Below are positions 49,066-61,321 of a stretch of DNA of 64,000 bases, one piece after another. A program made the translations under genes and the position numbers. Source of the DNA: Bugulina stolonifera (lineage: Eukaryota > Bryozoa > Gymnolaemata > Cheilostomatida > Bugulidae). Every line of letters starts with the position of its first letter. Position 1 is the first letter of the stretch. The notes under the pieces are model-generated. The model searched no databases and was not told the DNA's origin. It worked only from the letters and a program-made list of their open reading frames with translations. The stretch lies in assembly GCA_935421135.1 (NCBI GenBank), contig OW285188.1, positions 22,483,233 through 22,547,232 of the forward strand. Reading direction: 5' to 3'.

Positions 49066-50967
49066 TTAGTTTGGTAGAGCCAACAAGGTTTGTTGTCCAG
49101 ATGGAAGATAAACGACATTTCTGGACTTTGAAAGTTGAGAGGCTATATCTTCAGCAGCCTCTACTTTCCTCAGTTCAATCAAACCCTCTCCTGCCTGTGA
49201 CAGAGCAGTGGCAATCAGTTTAGCACCCATTGAGTCTCCCTCTGCACTTATAACTGCGGCTTGTTTCACTTGTTCAGCCTGAAAACAGATAATATGGGTA
49301 CTTGACCTCATATGATCATCAACATTCCTTTCAGTTGAACTTTTCTAGATATTTAGTAGGACTGCCCACACCAAGGTCCACATGATACTTAGCACTGTGT
49401 ATGGCAAAGTTACTTAACATAGACCTAAAGGAGTTACCTTTTCAACTAAGTATCTGGCTCTTTCTGCATCCTGCTGAGCTACTTGTTTCTGTTCAACTGC
49501 AGAAGTGAATTCTTGACCAAAAGTTAGATGAGTCTGTAAGCAGTAATTAGGAGTATATTATGATTATAAAGCAATAAAACTGTAGATTTATGCAAACATG
49601 CATAAGTGGACATGGTAGACATTCAATATGTGAATGTACATAAAATACTAACCAGTGAGATGTCATCAAGAATAACGCCAAACTGGGCAGCTCTCTCAGT
49701 TAGTTCCTCGTTTACTCTCTGGGAAACCATTTCTCTCTGTGTTATCAACTCACTAGCATCAAATTGTGCCTGTAAAATACAACCACATCTTTTGATGGAC
49801 CAATCCACACCTTTTTAGCTAGTTGTTTGTATCAAGAATACCTGAACTAACAACCAATTGTTCATACTTTACATCATAGAGTAGAATATACATGTATGCT
49901 TATATATATAATATGTACATGAACATATACAATATTGCTAACTAGCCAAACTTACCACAACAGCAGTAAGTACCTCCCGTGTAATTGATGGCAATACCTT
50001 CTCATCATAGTCCACACCAAGGTTTACAAATATATTCGGTAACGCAGAAGCTTCAGGTCGAAATAGGATACGTAGTGTAATGCTGACATTCTGTAAATCT
50101 GCAACAATAACATAACTACATGGACGCATTCAGTATTTACTAAACAACACTGTACATCATACAGATGTGCCCTGTTGACTGTGCATTAGAAGATAGATGT
50201 AACTGTGAAATCTTACCTTTACTACCAGTCACTACTGGAACATTTGTTGGTCTTGACCTCACATCAAATATATATGGTGTTTGTACTAGTGGAATGAGGA
50301 AATGAGTGCCTTCACCTCTCACTTTCTGCGAGACTCCTGACAATCTATCGAATATGATTGCTCGATGCCCACCATCAACTAAAACATACAGTCATAAAGA
50401 ATTTACCATTGGTCTCGGACTAACATTGGGTTGCCAAGCTATGGTTTAACGTTTGAACTTTCATCGATGATATTATGGAGCAGAAGTCTCATAACAACAC
50501 AGCCCATAATCTATTAAACAGACGAGTATAATCCCAGTACAGCAGAGACACTTGAAATGGTTTTGGGACCACAACATGATGCAGTTGGCAAGCTTACGAA
50601 ATTTTCGATGCTCCAACACAAACCCTACATGGTAAAGGAAGGTATTTATGAAAGGAGAAGTATAAACTATAAATTAATCTTCTCCCCATTTAATATTGAA
50701 CTAGTCTACAAATGTAAGGAAGAATAGACATGGTAAATAATTCACATTACTTATATCCTTAGTTTGCATTAGAATTAGACCTATGTGAACAATCCTCTAT
50801 ATATGCTATATTAATTATTAGCCGAATCAAGAATTTTGGTTCACAATACTATTTGCAGATGAATAGTGAAACGTACCATTGTATAAAGCTGAGTTAATCA
50901 CAGCCCCTCCAACAGCCAGACCAGCACCTATCTTCATCAAATTGTTGGCCAATTTTATCAACGCCAT
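49066..50967 (-). CDS. PHB1: Prohibitin 1
   Basis: Minus-strand exons: 50967-50877, 50378-50217, 50098-49956, 49769-49653, 49533-49438, 49278-49066; phases close to 273 aa (human 272). Seen: a hydrophobic N-terminal anchor ([17 protein letters not shown]), then the SPFH/band-7 domain with [65 protein letters not shown] and [21 protein letters not shown] coiled-coil follows ([22 protein letters not shown]), and the protein ends at LLALPN. With PHB2 it forms the ring complex of the mitochondrial inner membrane that scaffolds proteases and lipids. The sequence matches PHB1 rather than PHB2 in length and in INSALYN. Confidence 0.97.
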
Positions 50968-51544
50968 TTTGATTCACAGATCTATAATAATATTAATGAT
51001 GGCCGGTCAGAGATTACTTGGTGAAATTAAGATGTTACGTTATTGCCCCGGAATCAGTTCGGAGGAACATAGGACAAATGAGAGCATTAGAAAAGATGCA
51101 AATGTCGTGGTGATAACAGACTTTACGAAAAGTAGATAACTTGAGTGGTTTTGGACATGACAGCCTACATATTCATCATATACGTCTTAAAGCTAATCAT
51201 ATCATGCGCATTGGAAATCTGCAATAGAATATTGCAAGTTTATTTTGGAAACTCAAGTTGCCATGGCCAAATCTTAGTTGTGACTCTTCAAGTTACAAGT
51301 CAATTCTTTTAGTGACTAATAAAAACTTTCAAGTTTCAAGTTAAATATTTACTTGTCCCCAGAAACTCAAGTTTTTATCAAGTTATCCAAGTTAACTACA
51401 AGCAACTTATAATTCAATTCTTTTCTTGTTTAACTCGAGTTTTTTATAGAGTTACTGGGCTATTATTTAGCTTACAGTGAAATGTTGTTAGGAAAGGGTG
51501 CTATAAGTTCAAATTTCAAAGCAAAATGTCACTGTTTAATGCAA

Positions 51545-51778
51545 CATTCACACTGCCGTTTATACCAACCACTAGCGGCGAGCGGCCAACGCTAACCACG
51601 ATGTGGTTAGCTATTACTATACTATAGCTGGCACGTGTTAGTTAGCGGCGGGGTTTAAAGTTCAGCTTGTTGAACTCGTTGACCCCTACCGCTCACTGGA
51701 GCATGTCACTATATAATATAGTTGTGGTTAGCGTTGGCCGCTCGCCGCTAGTAGTTGGTATAAACGGCAATGTGAATG
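51545..51778. mobile_element. MITE with about 55-bp terminal inverted repeats
   Basis: Left arm 51545-51600 starts CATTCACACTGCCGTTTATA and includes AGCGGCGAGCGGCCAACGC. Right arm 51722-51778 is its near-perfect inverse (two or three mismatches), ending ATGTGAATG. Total 234 bp with no coding capacity. I could not find a convincing target duplication. Confidence 0.85.
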
Positions 51779-51789
51779 GACCTTTAGTG

Positions 51790-52235
51790 TAAAATGTGTT
51801 ATAATTGTGGTTATAACTGTGGCTATTTCTATTCATTGCAATTCACAGCTGCCCAATGAAACTCAGTTATTGAATATCTCAACATAATGATGTGTGAGTT
51901 AAGAGTCTTTGGTCATAACCATAATTAAATTACAATTGAAGTTACAAGCTTTTGACAGCTGTATATTCAAGTCACGAGTCCTTCTAATAAATAAGCCATA
52001 AAATGTTGCTTGAATTAACTCCAGTGAGAGTCTGTAACTCGAGTCTCAGTCTGGCATCTCTGGTAACATTCTATGATCAAAATCCACGAACTAACGAGTA
52101 AATCAGAGCTTCACAGTCACATAATCTAATGATATTTAGATAATTATAATCATAATGATAATTCATAGATAAATAATAGCATAAAAAATCTAATTTAAAT
52201 TAAGTAATTCAATATAGTAATAATTAATTTAATAT
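51790..52235. other. AT-rich spacer, nothing recognised
   Basis: AT-rich sequence between two mobile elements. No frame or element end is seen. Confidence 0.3.
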
Positions 52236-53763
52236 GGGTCTGTCCATAATCACCGTTGCAACATTTAGGGAACATATCTGAATGTAGCCACTTATTTAAC
52301 ATTCTCCAAACTTATTGAACAGAACAGGCTGATAGAGCTTAAAATTTTCTACAAAATGATATGTTCAATGTTCATGTGGGATAACCGGTTTGCTGACGCT
52401 GTCCTAAAATGTGTCACCGTTGCAATGTCAGAGAAATGGAATTTTAAAACATGTTCTGCCGTTATTGAAAATTCTGTGATTTGTGTCGTTTCTCACTTTT
52501 TTTTGCTTAGATATGATGTTGAGAACATATGCAGCTACACTAGAAACCAAAAACCTAAGCAATATCTTAGTGTGCATTGATCTGACGAGCTTAAATCGGT
52601 GTCACCGTTGCAACAATCCATCGTCACCGTTGCAATGCTTCCAAATTTAATGGACAAATTGAGCTTTTTAGGAAAACAAATCACGTTTTTATGGTTTCAC
52701 ATCTACCGAATATGATGTTTATTAAGGTAATGGTATGATACACTCAAATAAAGTAAAGTTGTCTCAATATATAACAATTGTGAAATACTCGAATACTGAA
52801 AGGCGACAATGTGTTACAATGTTCTACCGTTATCAAAAACTCGGTGAATTGTGTTGCCTCTCACTTTTCTTGCTTAGATATAATGTTGAGAACATGTGCA
52901 GCTACATTAGGAGCACAAAATCTAAGCAATATATTATTATGGTTTGAGTTGAGAAGCTCCAATCAGTGTCACCATTGCAACTATTTATCGTCACCGTTGC
53001 AACGCTGTAAAAATTAATTGACACTGGGCTTTCTAGGAAAGTAAATGACATTATTTGTATAGTTGTAGGCCTACATTTACCAAATATGATGTGTATTACG
53101 ATGATGAACCGATACAGGTAAAGAATGTAGTTTGTTAAAGGGGAAAATCACAAATTTTGAAGTGATTCTAAAGTGATAGTTCGAAATCTGGCGGTTTCAG
53201 ACGTCATTTCCACAAATATCAAAATCCGCGTTTTTATCCAAAAAATCGGTTTATCTGATTGGTCATGGGCGCATCCTTATTGGTAGTCTAAGATCTGCAG
53301 ACTTACACCGATATGCGAGGTGACTAATATATGCCCCGTTAAAACCACTATATTGCTATAGCCGTGTTGTTTCCGGTGAGTTTGCGCATTCGCAGTTTAG
53401 TGGTTTGCTACGGCCACTTGTGTTTTTTTGTAATTTCCAAAGTTTTATGCTACTTACACTTACTTGTCTTTTCTATCGACTAATAGCTCACGGCATATTC
53501 TACAATGCATATTCATTCATCGGTAAGAAATCAAATCAAGTTATATTATAATAAGTATTTGTTCATTCTTTTCTAATCCTACTAGATTATTTCCCACCGA
53601 CTCTCACTCTGACTGACAGTCACTGCAGTTTCACTGAACTATAAAAAACGCTAGTTTTAATTTGTTTAAAATAGTTATTTATCATCAATTATGTTTGTTT
53701 TTATTTACTTATGCACGTAATTAATTAATAACTGTTCTACCATGGGTTTCATTGGTAGTTCAG

Positions 53764-53960
53764 CGAGCTAGCAGAAGCAGTGACTCTCAGTCATATTCGG
53801 AGCTAGCAGTGACTATCAGTCAGATTCGGAGCTAGCCGTGACTATCAGTCAGATTCGGAGCTAGCAGTGACTCTCAGTCAGATTCGGAGCTTGCGTGACT
53901 CTCAGTCAGATCGGAGCTAGCAGTGACTCTCAGTCAGATTCAGCTAGCAGTGACTCTCAG
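53764..53960. repeat. 29-bp tandem repeat
   Basis: About seven imperfect copies of GAGCTAGCAGTGACTCTCAG followed by TCAGATTCG, inside the nested TTAA element. The unit is not a multiple of three. The last copy runs into GTAAGT. Confidence 0.9.
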
Positions 53961-54839
53961 TAAGTTTCCGTGGGAAATATTACATGAACTGAAGCTGCAA
54001 TAAAATCACTTTTATTTCTTTGGCATCAGATTGCTGTTGACTAGACACAAGACAAATGAATCACCAGTTACTGCTTCCTTGCCGCTGTAAATTAATGATT
54101 ACAAGTCAAACAATCAATTGAAGGCAATGCAAATCAATATAATAATATATCATTCAATTTATTTAGTGTGTTGCTTTTACCAAAACAGGCTAAATATAAA
54201 TGATTAAAGCTGTTAGTTGGAGATGGTAAAGCAACATTTCCAAAAAATGACAGTTCCAGCAAGATGTTTCTCAACTGTGTAGATTACATTTATTAGAAAA
54301 CAATTCACCGATAATTAAGTTTGATTAAATGAAAAATTAATATTAAAAAGGAAAATTAATGGGTGGGGTTAGGGGTTCAAACTGTCACGGAGAGGTTTAG
54401 TTTGGAACTATCTTTTTCCCATTGTAGGCCTATTGGATTGCAGTACATCACTTCACCTCCATACTTTCCTGGTGTTCTATTTTTTCCTTTACTGCCTATT
54501 TTAATTTTATTTTAATGTTGCTAATTTTCATTTCATGGCGTGCGTTCAGATAAATAAAATTAAAATAGCCCAATGACTGAAAGAAAAAAACAGAGACTCA
54601 GACTCAGTTAATTCAAGCAACATTTTATGGCTTATTAAAAGACTGTTTCCAAAATAAACCTTGCAAACATCTCTGGAAAAAAACTAGTATCCTATGTATG
54701 TTTGTGCAATATAATGAATCTGTTCCACAATACTGACCATTAAGAAATTTACTTTAGCCTCAGTGACTGTGACAAACCCTATTGATACTCTTAACTATTC
54801 TCTAAAATGGCATGGGCCTATGTGACTAAAAATATTGGG

Positions 54840-55180
54840 CCTACACTGTGGTGACTTGGTGACTACTATGTCTAACTACTACTATTACTATTGATAATTC
54901 AACTTCTGTTGATTCTATTGATACTGTAGCTACTACTGCTACTACTGGACCCTCTGGTACTACTGCGACAACTTACCACTTTTCTACGACTAACTATTAT
55001 TGTAACCAACTACTACTATTACTACTGCTGATTTTAACTACTTGCATGATTACTACTAATGCAACCATAACTAACTACTGAAATCACCATAATACTGCTA
55101 CTACACTGCTATCACTTTAACTTACTGCTAACTACTACTATAAGTAACTACTCCTACTGCTAATACGAACTACAGCTAAC
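54840..55180. repeat. Degenerate ACT/CTA-rich simple repeat
   Basis: A stretch dominated by ACTACTACT, CTACTGCTA and related triplets with many interruptions, inside the nested TTAA element. Low-complexity sequence, not coding by appearance. Confidence 0.6.
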
Positions 55181-57451
55181 ACCACAAATGTTTTTTTTAT
55201 TTTGCTAGTAAACTGCTGCTGTGACTACTAATACTGACGATAGTGGGCATACTATCAGTGTTGAGTTGATACTAACACATACAGCTTGTTGACTTGTGTT
55301 GTAGGATGTTGCAGTGCCTGCTGCAGTTGGGCCACCAGATGCCGATATGCTCTCTTACTTTATCCTATGAGTTAGTAGTACTGAAGCTCTAGTGAGTTTT
55401 ACCATGCACTAGCCGATGCTTTCAAGAAAATGCAGTTTCATATCCATATAGCTCTTGGGGTAGGTAGTTGTATGAATAACTACTCGGAATCCTGTATCTT
55501 AAACATTGATGCTTTATCGGCAAAGAAGATTTAGAATCTGATACTCCTTCAGAGTCTCTAATAATTTTGAATTTAGTTATTATAGTAATTACACTTACAT
55601 GAATTATCCATTGTTACACATGAAGACTGTGTGTGTAGGCAGATCTATGTGCAAATGAAAGTAATACACGAGACAGTCATTTCTTGGTTGCAGATAGATT
55701 CTGGTAAGATGTTCCAGACAAAATGTTATAGCCTTGGAATGTCGCAAGAAACACTGATGGAGGGTAAACTATCCAGTTCAACAGGAACAACTTTAGGAAG
55801 AACCCTCATTCATCATTGCAGTTGGTCTGGTATCCTTGCCGGCAGTCTCCTTGAGGTTAAATATTTGTCCATTGCCTTTGCATGTAGGTGCAGTAGTGGT
55901 GAAAGCTAGATAGACCTCCTTACTCCTTAGCTGGGGTTTTGGAGAAGGGGAATAAATCTAGAGAAAGCGATTTCTGTTTAAGTCTTACTGAAAAACAGAG
56001 GTTATCTCAAATTTCTCCACTTCTGCATCTAAACAATTATTGACCTCCATGGCCTGAATCTTGCAACCATTTGCTATCAGCCATTATGTTAGCTGTCAAC
56101 ATCATATGGTCAACAAGGTCAGTCTATAACTGTAGGGCTTGCCAGTGACCTCTACCTCACCAACTATGCAAGTGTTCAACTGTTGAAATCCAGGCAGTGA
56201 AGTTGAAGTTTGATCATAACACAGTCCACTCTGCACTCTGCTGGAACTTCCTCCACTTGTACACCTCTGCTCTGACTGCTCAATACTCTCTAGCACAATC
56301 TGTTGGCTATGTTATAAAACCATAGTATATGCTATATGGTGGTAATCATTAGTGCTTTGCCATAGATTCAGCAGTTGAAGCTATCCTAGCCTAGCCTAGC
56401 CACCTGCAGTATAATATTTTAATGTGTACTTTTAATAATACTATTAGGCTACCAATGTTTTTCATGGGTAGCAGAGTGTCAGAAATTATTTCCAATGATA
56501 TTGTGTAAACCTTTTATACACGCATATGTATAAAATATGTATATGTAGATATAATAAAGAATTCGTGATTACATATTATAATGTTTATAAAAATACAGTG
56601 TGTTGTGCCATATGGTACCTTCAGCATGTGCATGCACGTTCATTTGTCATACATAAGTTTTATAATGATAAAAGGTATATTATATTACTGATACATGTAC
56701 AGGTATAAATGCATTTGCATTGTTGACAGACGATGCTAAGGTCTATGTGATTGCACTGACAACTCAATTAATCTACTCAATTTATAAATGCACTCAAGAA
56801 ATTGAAATGAAAGTAAGGAAAACAAGTACATGTATAATTAGCATTGCATTATGTTATACGGATAATAGTATAAAGTTATCTCCCCAGGAATGGTCGATCG
56901 CCGGAAACCGTAGTCTCACAAAATAGAGTGCCGAAATCTCAAAAAGGAGATAACTCCTAATTTTTCAATCATTTAGAAGAAGTTTTAATTTCACTAATTG
57001 AGGCATAAGGAGGGTTATAAAATACAAATTCTTTGTTATTAATAAGAGAACATATGTTGATTTAGTATACTGTACAATAATTGTTTGAATATCTTGTTTA
57101 GAACAGTACAAAAACTAACTTCAAAGTAGGGCACAATTTGTGAAATTCTCCTTTAAGGTATTAAAATAGTGCAAAATATTCTATTGCTGAGAGACAGCAA
57201 TGTACTGAATAAGGTGTAAAATTCAAACTAGGAAGGTATTCTGCCATTGCATGTTGCTCTATAAAACAGTATTGATCTCGTTTGTTCAGGATGGACAATG
57301 TAGCAACATGTTGATATGATCCCGGCATACTCGAGCAACGTTTTTAGTATTGATAACAAACATCAATAGCAGACCTGACGCACCTTGCAAATTACAGTCT
57401 GGTTTCGTATGCATCAACAGAGTAGACAAGTCCTACATTATTCAACATTGT

Positions 57452-57793
57452 TCATTTTCTTGCAAAATCACCTTCTTTTACATTCAAGACAATTTTTAAA
57501 ATATCTGGGTCGATGAAATTAATTTGATCACAATTTCGGTGAAAACCTTCAGCATCAGCACTGTCTACTTTGAATGAATGCAATTGGTGTTCCTCAGTTT
57601 GGCTCACCTGACTGGAAAAAACAGAATTTTGACTAATTGGTATTGCATAGAGCAAATCCTCTTGAGATAAGTGAGCAGATGCAACTTTCAGACTGTACGC
57701 CTTAAATTTTGATGCATTCAGCATAGTTATCTGGATCTGCTTTTAGTTTTTCACGATATTTACGCATACGTTCAGCAGAAGTGGTCTTACACT
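57452..57793 (-). pseudogene. Remnant coding sequence with an ERMRKYREKLKADPD motif
   Basis: Minus strand from 57793 downwards reads KTTSAERMRKYREKLKADPD then NYAE before a stop; a shifted frame continues for about 90 aa (57724-57452) through SQTEEHQLHSFKVDSAD. From memory, basic helices of the form ERMRxYRExLKxDPExYxE recur in uncharacterised invertebrate proteins, many transposon-linked. It lies in the right part of the 6.4 kb element, outside the nested TTAA element, so it may be what is left of the outer element's own gene. Function unknown. Confidence 0.5.
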
Positions 57794-58669
57794 TATTGAT
57801 GCAGGAAATAAACTGACCCAACAATTTTAGAATGGCAAAGAGGACATGTCTACTCAGTCACACATAAAGTATTTAACTGGATCAGCTGTCTAGCCACTTC
57901 ATACTAGGAAACAAACATTGTGTAACAGAATGAGAAGTTTGATTTTAGATTCCGTGTCTGTTAGCTGGTCACGGTCGACAAAGGAAGCTTTACTCAGTTA
58001 CATTACATTGTTTTACAGTCTCTTTCATCTTTATCCATCTTCAATCAAGCAACATACTCATATTTGGACTGTAATACAGTTCCATATAGGCCCCTTACTT
58101 TGGACTTTGGGGGCTTTGCAACAGTGACACATTGCCATTGCAACGGTGATGGAAAAATCAGGCAAAATATATGGGATAGCAAAAAATTAGAATAGTAGTC
58201 TTGTTAATATCACGAAGTTAATTTAGAATCTCAAAAATAATGTTTTTAAATTAAATAGCAAGAGTGCCAGGTTAACTTTTTCATGTTTTCTGTCACCGTT
58301 GCAACAAGGGGTAAGCCTTCAAATAAAGGCGTGTATTAGGAAAACCGTACTATTTTCATAACTTTTAGTGGTTGTTATAAGAAATATGCACCACAAGGAA
58401 CCAGCTAATATGAATTTTGGTTGTTCAAACAGCTCCTTGTGATTCTATATGCATTTCAACCTTTCTCACATTTTGAGCTCGAAATGTCGTCCATATTGTT
58501 GTGCATCTGACAGTAATTTTCCCCATCAATGCATTGTGGTATGTGTTAATAAATTGTGGAACCATACAATTTCAGATGTTCTCTAACAGATTTTAGAAGA
58601 AAGTATGTGAAAATCTCATTTTGAAAATTTACCACAAAGATGAAATTTCATTTATTTATGGACAGACCC

Positions 58670-59843
58670 GTGTGCAATCTATGAATATCATAATTACAAA
58701 ACAAATTATATATGACAATAGAATAATAATATATAATAACACAATAAGTATTTTTAAGAAAATATTTGAATGAAGTAAAAGGTAAAAGCATCTACTTTTT
58801 AATTTTAATTATTTTTATTTTCAATTTATTCACATGTATTTTCAATTTAAAGAGATTTTGCATTTATTTTATCTTTTACACTGAAAATGGAAGCAAAAAG
58901 CCTCTCTGTTACGACAGCTTTTCAAATTCTGCAACACAGTTACAAACTATTATTCTACAAAGTATGAAATAAAACAGGCAAATTGGAATATACGCCAAGC
59001 GGGTTTATTCATCTACTTCCAATGAAGCAAATATCATGCAGCAACATGCAACAAATCGGAAGCAGGCCGCGGTCCGGTTGAAAAGAGAAATAGGGCGGCA
59101 TTATAGCCATTTGTAAATCGACGAGGATATTACGTTCGCACATTTCGTGATTTCCAACTTCCCTTTCTTTCTAAAATATTTCAAGCGTGCTGTCTCATAG
59201 TAAACTCCACAGTAAATAATATTCTTATTGATTTGCTATTGGTGTTAGTAGTACCACAAGGTGACTATTATAAAAACATCATCTGATGCTGCTGTTGATG
59301 ACACTGGCATTATCTATTACTTACTCACTAATCTTTAACCCAATTAATCTAAATCTCAATTAATAAATATTTAATAAAATATTAAATTTAATATAAATAA
59401 TATTTTTATTTTATATTAATTGTAAATTTTTATTAATTATTTTTATTTTTTATTTATTATAATAATGATAGTTATTTTGTTTTTACAGTTATTATTATTA
59501 AAGGAATATTAATAGTGGTAGTAAAATAAGGCGTAATAATAAATAAACTTTAAAGAAAGATAATTGAATAATATTATAATGTTTAATATAATAATTATAA
59601 AATTATATAATAATAATTATGTTTGGTAATTTATTATAATAATAATAATTTTTTATATAATATTAATTGTTTTATATTTATAATAATTATATTATAATGA
59701 AATATGATGCATCATAATAAAATATAAATATTTTTGTTCCTATTTATTAATTTAATCTAAATTAAAGTAGTGCAGTATTACTAAATTGAGAATTTCAATT
59801 TGACCATTCTAGCTAGTTGAGTCAAAATTTTATCCTCAGAATG
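58670..59843. other. AT-rich low-complexity spacer
   Basis: About 1.2 kb, extremely AT-rich from 59340 to 59770 with AATAATAATTAT-type runs. No coding frame is supported. Confidence 0.5.
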
Positions 59844-59847
59844 ATGT

Positions 59848-60147
59848 GGGTCTGTCTTGTTATAAGAAATATGCACCACAAGGAACCAGCTAATATAAAT
59901 TTTGGTTGTTCAAACAGCTCATTGTGATTCTATATGCGTTTCAACCTTTCTCACATTTTGAGCTCGAAATGTCGTCCACATTGTTGTGCATCTGACAGTA
60001 ATTTTCCCCATCAATGCATTGTGGTATGTGTTAATAAATTGTGGAACCATACAATTTCAGATGTTCTCTAACAGATTTTAGAAGAAAATATGTGAAAATC
60101 TCATTTTGAAAATTTACCACAAATTTCATTTATTTATGGACAGACCC
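59848..60147. mobile_element. 300-bp deletion derivative of the 6.4 kb element
   Basis: It starts GGGTCTGTC and ends GGACAGACCC, flanked by the 4-bp duplication ATGT (59844-59847 and 60148-60151). Its interior from TGTTATAAGAAATATGCACC onward matches the right end of the 6.4 kb element (58373-58669) with only scattered differences. It is therefore the left tip joined directly to the right end, a MITE-like internal deletion. The clear duplication shows it moved as a unit. Confidence 0.88.
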
Positions 60148-60151
60148 ATGT

Positions 60152-61321
60152 GCAACCTGCTTAGCTTGAGTATCTTTACTTGGGTGTAATGGTGCTTCGA
60201 AGTTTTAGCATTTTCAAAATGCTGAAGTTTGATTGACAGGTGGATCAGTGACATCACTTGCCCAAAGAAATGAGAGCCGCTAAATCACTACTATAAACTT
60301 ACTATCTATGCAGATGATCAAACACATGCTATTCTCGTTCAGATTTCTCTAAATCATCAGCTTATATTTCAAATTCATGATATTTCAATTACTTTCAACT
60401 ATTGATGTGAGTGGATTTAAATTTTGTTCCGATGATTTGTAGAAGAGCTCAAACAAAATTTGGCTAGTTTGTAGAAATTTGCCACCCTGGCTTCAATAGG
60501 CCAATATGAACACAAAAAAACTATTATTCAGCTTTCTTTGTCAAATCAAACTGAGCATAAAGCTACAACAATAGACTTGTCTGTAATTAAAGCACTGGTT
60601 GACTTTCTTTGCCACTTTGTATGACGCTGCATATTAGACACAGGACTTGTTACATCAACTAAAATACTATTATTTCCAGATAAGCATTTCTGAGCGTTTG
60701 GGAGAGCGCAATATTTTCATGTTTTTCAAAGTAAAGTTACACTCATGTAGAGATGGCCGACTTGGAAATTTTGAAGCTAAATAGGCCTATGTTTTCTACA
60801 CAACTAAAGCTGGTAAACCCTTGGAAAATTTACTAACTTTAAAATAAAATTAAAAAGAAAGACAAGCCCTAAAATTCTTATAATTTTATAATTATACTGA
60901 TTAAATTTTAACTTTCCATCGAGAGGGAGTGGTCTTTTTTGTGTACTTTAGGGTAACCCCAACCTCATTGCCCCAGCCACAAACCTATAGATCCAAATAG
61001 TAGGATTAGGCATGCTATTGTGGTTCAACCAAGCATAACAGGCTCACAGATTATTTACCCCAATTATAAGTATAATCATCATGCATGTCGGTTCATTCAA
61101 CACAGTTTGCACTACCGTACTGAACCCAACTGCTCACTTTCAGACAACTCTAAACCTACATATGTATATAGGGTTACTTTGATCCTGAAACATTACAAAA
61201 CTGCCCTGCCATACTTCTTGTCCGATTATGATAATGTACATGGGATGGATGAAATTATTGTTGGATAGGCTTATATGTTTAGCCTACTAAATAAAGGTGC
61301 TATAATTTTATTACTAGAATC
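60152..61321. other. Upstream region of La; no gene recognised
   Basis: About 1.2 kb with no supported exon. The stretch next to the start codon presumably holds the La promoter and 5' UTR; I see no distinctive promoter element. Confidence 0.35.

Larger units (their letters stand above)
53139..57152. mobile_element. TTAA-inserting DNA element (Kolobok-like ends), nested
   Basis: The left end is AGGGGAAAATCACAAATT and the right end AATTTGTGAAATTCTCCT, inverted copies with a few mismatches. Both are flanked by TTAA (53135-53138 and 57153-57156). The AGGGG-like end next to TTAA is seen in Kolobok-type elements; piggyBac is the alternative. It is 4014 bp long and no transposase is recognisable by eye, so it is non-autonomous or heavily decayed. 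Its left part contains ATTGGT boxes around 53261-53285 that may belong to its own promoter. Confidence 0.75.
52236..58669. mobile_element. 6.4 kb DNA element with GGGTCTGTC ends and CACCGTTGCAA subterminal repeats
   Basis: The left end reads GGGTCTGTCCATAA and the right end TTTATGGACAGACCC, a short inverted pair. Inside each end is a repeated 11-mer CACCGTTGCAA. On the left it starts at 52251, 52415, 52603, 52625, 52970 (one mismatch) and 52992. On the right it is at 58293 and inverted at 58138-58148. Many short subterminal repeats are how several transposon families bind their transposase. The immediate flanks (ATAT and GTGT) do not match, so the target duplication is mutated or the copy is composite. 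It contains a nested TTAA element (53139-57152) and a fragmentary minus-strand coding remnant. Confidence 0.7.

Noticed and set aside
55631..55909. 92-aa frame inside the nested TTAA element as its transposase
   Set aside because: Too short and without any catalytic or DNA-binding motif I can recognise; possible decayed exon only.
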